DNA from: Mesorhizobium loti CJ3sym | Lineage (GTDB): Bacteria > Pseudomonadota > Alphaproteobacteria > Rhizobiales > Rhizobiaceae | NCBI RefSeq assembly: GCF_000472785.1 | Contig: NZ_AXAL01000030.1 | Coordinates: forward strand, 1 to 64,000 | DNA length: 64,000 bases | Direction of reading: 5' to 3' | Shown: in pieces, positions 52,401 through 60,069 of the stretch | How positions within the stretch are numbered: position 1 is the first letter of the stretch | How the letters are laid out: every line of letters begins with the position of its first letter | The notes under the pieces: model-generated | Databases searched by the model: none | What the model saw: the letters and a program-made list of their open reading frames with translations, nothing else | What the model was told of the DNA's origin: nothing | Program-made: the position numbers and the translations under genes

Positions 52401-53341
52401 GCTTTCGCATCGACCCGCGCCTGCCGCTGACCGGCGAGGTCAGGCGCATCCTTGCCGAGGAAATCGGCAGGGCGCTGCTGCATCTGGATGCGGCGCGCGG
52501 TCGGCCGGACCAGGGGCTGCACAAATGCCGCAAGCGGCTGAAAAGCGCGCGTGCCTTGCTGCGGCTGGTTCATTCCGGTGACGAAACATTCTGCACGACG
52601 GAAAATCAGTGCTATCGCAACGTGGCGGCGCTGCTTGCCGGCCCCCGCGAAGCGACGGCGCTGATCGAGACCATCGACCGGCTCGCGGCCGACTTTCCCA
52701 AGGAGAGCGCCGATGGCGGGCTCGATGCCGTGCGCGACAGGCTGATCGCTCGCCAGCACGACCTGCATGAAGGCGCCGGCCTCCAAGCCGCGATCGGCGC
52801 GGCGGTCGCCGCTTGCGAAGACGGCATGAAGCGGATCGAAAGCCTGGCCTTGCCCGACCAGCCGGAACAGGCCGCCGACGTGCTTGCCGAAGGCGCCCGC
52901 GTCACTCTGCGCCGTGCCAAAAAGGCGCTGGACAGAGCCAGTACACGCGGCGAAGCCGACGATTTCCACGATTTGCGCAAGGCGGCCAAGACGCATGGCA
53001 TGCACCTGTCGCTGCTGGGCAGGCTGTGGCCGACGCCGATCAAGGCGCGGCGCAAGGCGGTCGATGCATTGGGCGAGCGGCTTGGCGAATTGCATGATCT
53101 GTTCGTCCTGCGCGCCCTGGTCGAGGCTGACGGCGAGCCGCTTGGGCCGCGCGAGGACACAAAGCTTCTCGGCAAGCTGCTCAAACGCTCGGAAAAGAGC
53201 TTGCGGAAATCCTGCCTTGCCGAAGCCGCCGAGCTGTTCGGCGACAGCCCCAAGCACTCGACGAAGAAGCTCGCCCGCAAGGCGCGCGACGATCTTGCCG
53301 GCGCTCCGCCGCTGGAGGACACGAGCGCCGCGGCCAGCTGA
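52397..53341 (+). CDS. CHAD-domain protein
   Basis: 314 residues of the histidine-rich helical CHAD fold, which binds polyphosphate. Conserved basic/His motifs: GLHKCRKRLKSARALLRL and DFHDLRKAAKTHGMHLSLLG. Translationally coupled to the CYTH gene, suggesting joint polyphosphate handling. Residues 250-302 are duplicated at 55884-56042. Confidence 0.92.
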   Translation: MSFRIDPRLPLTGEVRRILAEEIGRALLHLDAARGRPDQGLHKCRKRLKSARALLRLVHSGDETFCTTENQCYRNVAALLAGPREATALIETIDRLAADFPKESADGGLDAVRDRLIARQHDLHEGAGLQAAIGAAVAACEDGMKRIESLALPDQPEQAADVLAEGARVTLRRAKKALDRASTRGEADDFHDLRKAAKTHGMHLSLLGRLWPTPIKARRKAVDALGERLGELHDLFVLRALVEADGEPLGPREDTKLLGKLLKRSEKSLRKSCLAEAAELFGDSPKHSTKKLARKARDDLAGAPPLEDTSAAAS

Positions 53342-53386
53342 CGCGTCTGGCGCCCTGGCGCCTGTATATGGTAATCGCCAGATGGC

Positions 53387-54214
53387 ATGACCCAGCCCGG
53401 CGACACGCTCCTGGACCGACTTGGCCGCTGGCTTGCCGGCCGGCTGCAGGAAGAATCCTCCGGCTATGAGCCCTATACCCCGTCCGATGCCGAGACGCTG
53501 CGCCGCACGCTGGAGCCGGGCGACATCCTGCTGATCGAGGGCAACCAGAAGATTTCGGCGGTGATCAAGTACCTCACCCAGTCGACCTGGTCGCACGCAG
53601 CCTTCTATGTCGGCGATGCCTTGCCCGAGCCGCAAGATGGAACGGAGCGGCTGCGGCTCATCGAGGTCACGATGGGCGAAGGCTGTGTCGCCGTACCCTT
53701 GTCGCGCTACCGCACCTACAACACCCGCATCTGCCGGGCGAGCGGGCTGGCGCCGGAGGACCGCGACAAGGTCGTCGCCTTCATGATCGGCAAGCTTGGC
53801 CTGAAATACGACCTCAAGAACATTTTCGACATGCTGCGCTATTTCCTGCCGACGCCGCCGGTGCCGGTGCGCTGGCGCCGCCGCATGCTGGCCTTCGGTT
53901 CCGGCGACCCGACGCGGGCCATCTGCTCCTCGCTCATTGCCGAGGCCTATGGCCAGATCCACTACCCGATCCTGCCCGAGATCACCCGAGCCCCCGGCCG
54001 CGCCTCGGCGCAGTCGACCTATATGCGCAAGGAAATCCTGCACATTCGCCACCACTCGCTCTACACGCCGCGCGATTTCGACCTGTCGCCGTTTTTCCGC
54101 ATCGTCAAGCCGACGCTGGAATATGGTTTCGACTACCGGCAGATGGTCTGGGACGACAAGGCAAGCACAGACGCCGAAGCCGCAAAGGCTGGAGCAATCG
54201 CCTCAGACACGTGA
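53387..54214 (+). CDS. YiiX/NlpC-P60-like permuted papain-fold hydrolase
   Basis: 275 residues. LEPGDILLIEGNQKISAVI, then H70 in STWSHAAFYVG and C180 in RAICSSLIAEAYGQ, the His-then-Cys order of circularly permuted NlpC/P60 enzymes. No signal peptide seen. Possible substrate: peptide or lipid amide. It is downstream of CHAD on the same strand. Confidence 0.85.
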   Translation: MTQPGDTLLDRLGRWLAGRLQEESSGYEPYTPSDAETLRRTLEPGDILLIEGNQKISAVIKYLTQSTWSHAAFYVGDALPEPQDGTERLRLIEVTMGEGCVAVPLSRYRTYNTRICRASGLAPEDRDKVVAFMIGKLGLKYDLKNIFDMLRYFLPTPPVPVRWRRRMLAFGSGDPTRAICSSLIAEAYGQIHYPILPEITRAPGRASAQSTYMRKEILHIRHHSLYTPRDFDLSPFFRIVKPTLEYGFDYRQMVWDDKASTDAEAAKAGAIASDT

Positions 54215-54294
54215 TGGCTTCGGCCTGGGTCAGGACATGCCCCTATAGCGCGGCCATCCGGCCGAGGTGCAGGCGTTTCACATCGCGGCCTACA

Positions 54295-55671
54295 TCATGC
54301 CGAAACCGCAACAGCGCCTTGGTTTTCGGCTATGTGTTCGACCCAGACATGGACCGGTTCGTCCCGGCCGCGGATGCTCACCGGTCCATGATCGCGCGCA
54401 TTCAACTGTGTCTTGGGCGATTCCGCCTTCGCGGCCTCAATCAGTCGTGACCCAAAGCAAATATTCGCCTTAAGCTCACGGCAGAGCGCCTGCAGACGGC
54501 TGGCGACGTTGACGGTGTCGCCCACCACCGCGAAGGACAGATTGCGCTCGCTGCCGACCGCGCCGAGGACGACTGCGCCATATTGGACACCGATTCGAAC
54601 GTCCAGCGGCGGATATCCCTTGGAAACCCGCTGCACATTCCAGTCTTCGAGAGTGGCGATCATCGCTTCCGCGCACTGGATGGCGCGAGTCGCGTCGTCA
54701 TGGCTGGCTTGCGGAACCCCGAATGTCGCCATGATGCAATCGCCGATATAGTTATCGACGGTGCCATGGTGGTCGAAAACGACCTGCTCCATGCGACGGT
54801 GGAACTGACGCAGAAGTTCGAACACTGCTTCGGCCGGATGATCCTCGGAATAGTGTGTGAAGCCGACGATGTCGGCGAACAGCACCGCGATATCCTGCCG
54901 GCGGACCGGGCCGAAGGGCTCGTCATCCGTGGCGAGCTGGTCGACGACGTTGGGCGAAAAATGCCGGGCGAGATTGGCGCGGGCGCGCTCTGCCTTGACA
55001 TAGTCTTCCGACAGACGTCGGGAACGAGAGACGACCAGCGCCATGATCGCGCCGATAATCAGCACAACCAACACGTTGGTCGCCTGTGCGAATGTATCGA
55101 CGAAATTGGGGTTGAGATAGAGGTTCAGTCGCTCCTTCACCGGCAGCGAATAGAGGTTCGTCGCCGGAATGACGGTTCCCGGATGAAAAATCACCCACCC
55201 CACCCCCATCGCCCACATCAAGGCCGCGAGCGCGCCGAGATAGAGCGCCAATCGTGTCGAAAGGGTCAGCGCGCCAAGGCATACGAAAATCAGCAGGAAT
55301 TTGAAGCTGCCCTCGCGCAGTTGCATCGCGGCCGGCGCGACCTCCAGGGAAAACGGGTTGGGCGTTACCAGCAGAATGGTCAACAGAATGATGTCCAGCG
55401 TACCGACGAGGTAACCGATCCACCATGGCGCCGTACGACGGCGCGCAAAGAGAAACTGGATCAGGCCGACGAGCTGGAACAGCACGAGGCCCGCCAGCAC
55501 GAAGAGCAGTGCGGCATCCCAGCGGCTGATCAATGCAAAGAAGCAGAAGATCACGGCGAGCGATGTCGTACGCGCCCAGAACTGCAATGCAGCCCCCTGG
55601 CGTTCTGCGCGCTCCCGCAGATTTTTCAGGCGCGAATAGCGGCGACGTTCAAGTGTTGGTGCGGTCGGCAT
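54295..55671 (-). CDS. Membrane class III adenylate/guanylate cyclase
   Basis: 458 residues. About six N-terminal transmembrane helices (~35-215), then a cyclase domain ~255-430. Metal ligands D267 (VLFADIVGFTH) and D311 (YIGDCIMATFG) and the late VGDTVNVASRLQ motif are present. The position that is often Lys in adenylate cyclases (K-[FY]-IGD) is N307. It makes a cyclic nucleotide in response to an unknown membrane signal. Confidence 0.9.
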   Translation of the reverse strand: MPTAPTLERRRYSRLKNLRERAERQGAALQFWARTTSLAVIFCFFALISRWDAALLFVLAGLVLFQLVGLIQFLFARRRTAPWWIGYLVGTLDIILLTILLVTPNPFSLEVAPAAMQLREGSFKFLLIFVCLGALTLSTRLALYLGALAALMWAMGVGWVIFHPGTVIPATNLYSLPVKERLNLYLNPNFVDTFAQATNVLVVLIIGAIMALVVSRSRRLSEDYVKAERARANLARHFSPNVVDQLATDDEPFGPVRRQDIAVLFADIVGFTHYSEDHPAEAVFELLRQFHRRMEQVVFDHHGTVDNYIGDCIMATFGVPQASHDDATRAIQCAEAMIATLEDWNVQRVSKGYPPLDVRIGVQYGAVVLGAVGSERNLSFAVVGDTVNVASRLQALCRELKANICFGSRLIEAAKAESPKTQLNARDHGPVSIRGRDEPVHVWVEHIAENQGAVAVSA

Positions 55672-55883
55672 AGGATCACTTCGATTTCACGGGGGTGAGT
55701 CACGCATTCGGCAAACCCGCCCTCTACAGTCTGGCAAATCAGTGTGCGAATTCTATCATGAATGTTGGTGCCGGATCTGTTCTATCCCAACGCGCCTTAT
55801 GGGCGCGGTCGGCATCGCTGGTCCGGGCGGCAAGCTGGTGGCGAATGGTGGCGGTCGGCGCCGCCGGAGCGGTGAGTCGCTGG

Positions 55884-56081
55884 GGCCCGCGCGAGGACAC
55901 AAAGCTGCTTGGCAAGCTCTTGAAGCGTTCGGAAAAGAGCTTGAGGAAGTCATGTCTTGCCGAGGCGGCCGAACTGTTCGGCGATAGCCCCAAACACTCG
56001 ACGAAGAAGCTCGCCCGCAAGGCGCGTGATGATCTTGCCGGCTCCGGTGATGACGCCGGCACGCCTGTCGTAGCCGGATAA
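55884..56081 (+). pseudogene. C-terminal fragment of a second CHAD gene
   Basis: Codons 55884-56042 encode exactly the same 53 residues as CHAD residues 250-302 (GPREDTKLLGKLLKRSEKSL and onward). They differ at 19 bases, all synonymous. The frame then diverges to a stop at 56079-56081. Upstream homology stops abruptly at GPRED. This is the remnant of a former full paralogue. Confidence 0.8.
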
Positions 56082-56921
56082 TCAGAGCAGTCCAGCCTTG
56101 CGAACCGCGTCGGCGTAAGAGCGGCTGACCGGAAGCAGCGCATCGTCGACAAGCCGCAGGAACGGCTTGCCGTCCTTGCGCCGGCTGCCGGCGACGGCAT
56201 CCAGCGCCACCCAATGTGAGCGGTGGATCTGCACGCCGTTGACGTCGCCGACCTCGCGGATGGCGTCGGCCAACCGCATCAGCACCAGCGATGTCCCTCT
56301 GTCGGTGTGCACCTCGACATAGTGGTCCTGCATGGAGAGGTAGAGAAGTTTTCCGCGGGCCGCATGCGGCAGACGATCAACCAGCGGCGGCCGCGTCGGC
56401 TGCGGTGCTTGCGGCGGCAATGACGGTGGGGTGACCGCAGCTGGCCGCGCGGCTACGGGCGGCTCGACCTGTGTCCCGGCCACGCCCTGGGCGTTTCTGC
56501 CGATGGCGACCAGGAACGAGATCGCGACAGCGATCAGCCCGCAGTTGATGAACAGCCCGCCAATGGCGGCGGCCGACGGAAAAGGACCGCCAAACAGCGC
56601 TCGGTTGAACAGCACGACGATGGCCGTCACAGGGACACCGGAGACGATGCCTGCAACGATGCTGCGGACCGGCCGCGAGCCGCCAGCGCCGAACACGGCA
56701 GCAAGCGTCAGCCGCATTGTGAGATAGCCTGCCGTGAATGTAGCCAGCGCCAGTGCCAGCCAATAGGCAAAGCGCGGCAAGGCATCGAGTTGTTCGAAGG
56801 TGCCGAAGGGACCGGTGACGCCGAGGATCGCCGACACCGCCAGAAGCGCGCCCCAGAAGCGTGGCGAGAACAGCAATGCCTGCATTTCGCGAAGCGTGGA
56901 ATGCAACAGGGTGCTCTTCAC
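56082..56921 (-). CDS. Membrane-anchored LytTR-family transcriptional regulator
   Basis: 279 residues. Four transmembrane helices in the first ~145 residues, a Pro-rich linker (SLPPQAPQPTRPPL), and a LytTR DNA-binding domain (KLLYLSMQDHYVEVHTDRGT, GVQIHRSHWVALDAV). A one-component membrane sensor. It is divergent from the membrane protein at 57050. Confidence 0.88.
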   Translation of the reverse strand: MKSTLLHSTLREMQALLFSPRFWGALLAVSAILGVTGPFGTFEQLDALPRFAYWLALALATFTAGYLTMRLTLAAVFGAGGSRPVRSIVAGIVSGVPVTAIVVLFNRALFGGPFPSAAAIGGLFINCGLIAVAISFLVAIGRNAQGVAGTQVEPPVAARPAAVTPPSLPPQAPQPTRPPLVDRLPHAARGKLLYLSMQDHYVEVHTDRGTSLVLMRLADAIREVGDVNGVQIHRSHWVALDAVAGSRRKDGKPFLRLVDDALLPVSRSYADAVRKAGLL

Positions 56922-57049
56922 GTAGCCATTCGTCCCTTGCCGAAGACGCAGTTGATGCAGCGCCGGCGGCTCCGCATGGTGCCGTTGAACCGCAACGCCA
57001 AGCGATACCGCGCTTGTCGAAAGCCTTCAACCGCAGACGGAGTTCCGCA

Positions 57050-57691
57050 ATGTCTCTCCCCCTTATCCAGGCAATTCGGACAACCCTGCCTTTCCGCAGG
57101 ACTGCCACGCTTTTGTCTGCCGCCGGCTTCTTGCTGACGTCAAGCCGCATCGCGCTGGCAGCGGACACCGCTGCCGATGGCGGCAGCCATATGCCCGGCA
57201 TGGCCGATATCCTTTCGCATACGCCGCTCTGGGTCTGGCCGTTGATCCTCTATGGCCTGTTCATCGGCTGGAGCCGCACCCGGGATCGCGTCGTCTCGCC
57301 TTCGCGCCTTCTCGTCCTGCCGGTCCTCATCAGCGGCCTGGCGCTCTACAATCTCGTCGCCACCGGCATTTCGGCGACCGGACTGCTCGGCTTCGCCTGC
57401 GGCGCCGTGGCCGGCGCCTTTGCCGGCACGGCCATGGCGCGGCGCCGGCCGGCCAGACTGCTGCCCGACGGCAGGCTGGCGCTGCAGGGCGACTGGCTGC
57501 CGCTGGTGCTGATCATCGCGATCATCGTCGTCCGCTATGCAAAGGGCATCGCGCTGGGGATAGATCCGACGCTGGCGCAGGAAACCGGTTTCGTGCTGGC
57601 AAGCGCGGTGCTGTCGGGTTTCTTTGCCGCCATGATGATTGCGCGCTCGATCGGTATCCTTCCGCCGGGATTTCTCAGGCAGCCTGCCTGA
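57050..57691 (+). CDS. Membrane protein of unknown function, LytTR neighbour
   Basis: 213 residues. N-terminal signal-like segment (LLSAAGFLLTSSRIALA) and about five further hydrophobic helices (VWPLILYGLFIGW, LLVLPVLISGLALYNL, LVLIIAIIVVRYAKG). Start 57050 has GGAG upstream (CGGAGTTCCGCA). Divergent from the LytTR gene and probably its target. Confidence 0.75.
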   Translation: MSLPLIQAIRTTLPFRRTATLLSAAGFLLTSSRIALAADTAADGGSHMPGMADILSHTPLWVWPLILYGLFIGWSRTRDRVVSPSRLLVLPVLISGLALYNLVATGISATGLLGFACGAVAGAFAGTAMARRRPARLLPDGRLALQGDWLPLVLIIAIIVVRYAKGIALGIDPTLAQETGFVLASAVLSGFFAAMMIARSIGILPPGFLRQPA

Positions 57692-57703
57692 AGAATCCCC
57701 CGG

Positions 57704-58507
57704 TCACGCCGGCTGCGGGCGCTTCTCTCTCGACGACTCGCGGCCATCCTTCAACCGCGCGCCGGCATCGCGCGGGTGCGGGCCGATCGGCATGATCGCG
57801 GGGAACGGCGTCGCGCCAAAGGCAAACGTAAACTTGTAGCCGGTGAGCCCCTCCTCCGGCGTGGTGTGCTGGTCGTGATGGGCAAGCAGTTTCACGCGAT
57901 CGGCCAGTTCCTCGGCCTCGCGCCGCACCATCTCCGCCGTTTCCGGCCGCATGCGCCTGGAGAAGCTGACGAAGGTCGCTTCCTTGTCGATATGGGTGAT
58001 GGCCCAGCCGATGAAATTCTTGTTGGTCATCTCGAACAGCGGCCGCAGCGGTCCTTCGAAATTCCACTGGATCGGCGTTTCGACCAGCAATCTTGCCGAA
58101 AGGCCACGCCCGATTTCGATCAGGCCGAGCTCCTCGAGGTCGCGCAGATAAAGGAACATCGAAGCTTCGCTCAGGCCTTGTGAGCGCATCACGCCTTCCG
58201 GCGTGAATTTTTCCGACAGCATGACGAAGATGAACAGCAGCGCCGGCCGGCCGGCGAGCCTGCGCTCGATCTCGGGTGCGATGTGGTTGACCGGCCCCGG
58301 CCCGCGGTTCATGGAGCCGAGCACGTTTTCCAGCTCGACGCCGGCAGCCGCGCAAATCTTCACCAGCCGGTCGAGCTTGCAGTTGCGCTCGTGGAAGATG
58401 CGCTTCACCGTCGGCTCGGAAACGCCCATGCGTTCGGCAAGCTCGCGATAGGTGACGCCCTTCGCCTTCAGCGTCCGCTTCAGCGCCTCGAAGATCAGAC
58501 CGTTCAT
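57704..58507 (-). CDS. XRE-family helix-turn-helix regulator
   Basis: 267 residues. N-terminal HTH (RTLKAKGVTYRELAERMGVS, EPTVKRIFHERNCKLDRL). The C-terminal ~190 residues are a sensing domain of unknown type. Start 58507 (MNGLIFEALK) follows AAGAGG; 58516 is 3 codons upstream. A palindromic site lies 28 bases upstream, before the divergent SMP-30-like gene. Confidence 0.87.
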   Translation of the reverse strand: MNGLIFEALKRTLKAKGVTYRELAERMGVSEPTVKRIFHERNCKLDRLVKICAAAGVELENVLGSMNRGPGPVNHIAPEIERRLAGRPALLFIFVMLSEKFTPEGVMRSQGLSEASMFLYLRDLEELGLIEIGRGLSARLLVETPIQWNFEGPLRPLFEMTNKNFIGWAITHIDKEATFVSFSRRMRPETAEMVRREAEELADRVKLLAHHDQHTTPEEGLTGYKFTFAFGATPFPAIMPIGPHPRDAGARLKDGRESSREKRPQPA

Positions 58508-58534
58508 GGGATGCACCTCTTGCCGGCAGTTTCG

Positions 58535-58551
58535 TATCGATATTCGATACT
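58535..58551. promoter_or_regulatory. Palindromic operator candidate GTATCGA-TAT-TCGATAC
   Basis: Perfect 7-bp arms with a 3-base centre at 58535-58551, plus a half-site GTATCGA at 58576-58582. Lies between the divergent XRE regulator and the gene at 58622; probably bound by the regulator. Confidence 0.65.
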
Positions 58552-58621
58552 AGCGGCAATCAGGCTTTCGCAAAAGTATCGAAAATCCTAGCTGTCCGCC
58601 TGTCATCACAGGAGAACAGCC

Positions 58622-59482
58622 ATGAACCGCCTCATCATCCCAGCCTTTATCGCCACCATCGGTATCGCTGCCATATCGGCTGCCCAGGCCGACGAGCTCT
58701 GGCGCGCCACGGGGCTCGAACAGCCGGAATCGGCGCTGTTCGACGCCACCAACAATCGCATCATCGTCTCCAACATCGTTGGCAATCCGGGCGATGCCGA
58801 CGGCAACGGCTATTTGTCGGTGCTGTCGATGGACGGCAAGACGGTGACCCAGCACTGGACCGACGGCATGGACGCGCCCAAGGGCATGGCGATATCGGGC
58901 GGCAAGCTCTATGTCGCCGACATCACCAAGGTCCGCGTTGTCGACTTGGCCAGCGGCAGACTGGTCACCAGCATCACGGTGCCGAATGCCGTGTTCCTCA
59001 ACGACATGACCTCGGGCGACACAGGCAAGGTCTATGTCACCGACATGCTGGCCGATACCATCTACCGCATCGACGGCGACCAGCCGGAGCTGTTCGTAAA
59101 AGACCCGTTGCTCGCTTCACCCAATGGCGTCTTCGCCGATGGCGACCGCTTGATCGTCGCCTCCTGGGGCAAGGGCATCAAGCCCGACTTCAGCACGGCG
59201 GAGCCGGGCGGGCTGCTGTCGGTCGACCTCGCCAGCAAGGTGGTTTCACCGCTACCGGGCGCGCAGAAATTCGCCGACCTCGACGGCGTCATCGCGCTTG
59301 GCGACACCATCTACGCCACCGCCTACATGACCGGCACGCTTTACCGATACAAGGCCGGCGGCGCGCCGGAAGCGGTGGTGCATTTCAAGCCGGGCAGCGC
59401 CGACATCGGCACCGACGGCAAGTCGATCCTCTACGTGCCACTGATGAACGAGGGCGAGGTGGCGGCATTGAAGCTCGATTGA
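58622..59482 (+). CDS. Secreted SMP-30/gluconolactonase-like beta-propeller protein
   Basis: 286 residues with a Sec signal peptide (cleavage near AQA-DE). Propeller repeats: ESALFDATNNRIIVSNIVG, APKGMAISGGKLYVADI, GKVYVTDMLADTIYRIDG, ASPNGVFADGDRLIVASWG. Might be a lactonase or binding protein; metal ligands not confirmed. RBS CAGGAGAACAGCC. Divergent from the XRE gene. Confidence 0.83.
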   Translation: MNRLIIPAFIATIGIAAISAAQADELWRATGLEQPESALFDATNNRIIVSNIVGNPGDADGNGYLSVLSMDGKTVTQHWTDGMDAPKGMAISGGKLYVADITKVRVVDLASGRLVTSITVPNAVFLNDMTSGDTGKVYVTDMLADTIYRIDGDQPELFVKDPLLASPNGVFADGDRLIVASWGKGIKPDFSTAEPGGLLSVDLASKVVSPLPGAQKFADLDGVIALGDTIYATAYMTGTLYRYKAGGAPEAVVHFKPGSADIGTDGKSILYVPLMNEGEVAALKLD

Positions 59483-59567
59483 GCGCTGTTCCTGGCGGGC
59501 CCTCCCTCTGGAAGGTCCGCTCCGGACCGGCGTATGGTGCGGCGGTCTACAGCCAAGGAGGATTGCC

Positions 59568-59948
59568 ATGGAAGACCGGAAGATTCGCATCGCTCTGGAT
59601 CGCCACTGGGCCGCCTCCGACGCCGATGATTTCGAAGCCGAGCACGACATCTACCGGGAGGATGCGGTGCTCGACTATCCGCAATCGGGTGAGCGCATCC
59701 GAGGGCGGCGCAACATCCAGTCTTCGCGTGCCGCTCAGCCGAACCGCAAGCGCTTCACGGTGCGGCGGATCACGGGTGCCGGCGATCTCTGGGTCACCGA
59801 ATATGTGCTGAGCTATGACGGGCGGCCGTCCTACACGGTCAGCATCATGGAATTCCTCGACGGCAAGGTGTCCCGCGAGACCCAGTATTTCGGCGATCCG
59901 TTCAAGCCGGGGCCATCGCGCGCGAAATGGGTCGAGCGGATACCGTGA
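59568..59948 (+). CDS. NTF2/SnoaL-like protein
   Basis: 126 residues, cone-shaped alpha+beta fold: IRIALDRHWAASDADDFEAE, DIYREDAVLDYPQSGERIRG, YTVSIMEFLDGKVSRETQYF. Activity unknown. Strong RBS (AAGGAGGATTGCC). Confidence 0.85.
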   Translation: MEDRKIRIALDRHWAASDADDFEAEHDIYREDAVLDYPQSGERIRGRRNIQSSRAAQPNRKRFTVRRITGAGDLWVTEYVLSYDGRPSYTVSIMEFLDGKVSRETQYFGDPFKPGPSRAKWVERIP

Positions 59949-60069
59949 GCCCGGCCTCCATCGTGGTCGCTAACTTGGAATAGCCACGCGCCGGCCGCAG
60001 GTATTGCCGCCCAACTTCCGTCGATTGCCAGGCCTATCAGCGTTGGCTACGATGTAGCGGGGGCTACCA

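Noticed and set aside
52352..54055. 567-codon open frame on the minus strand
   Set aside because: Antisense to CHAD and the papain-like hydrolase.
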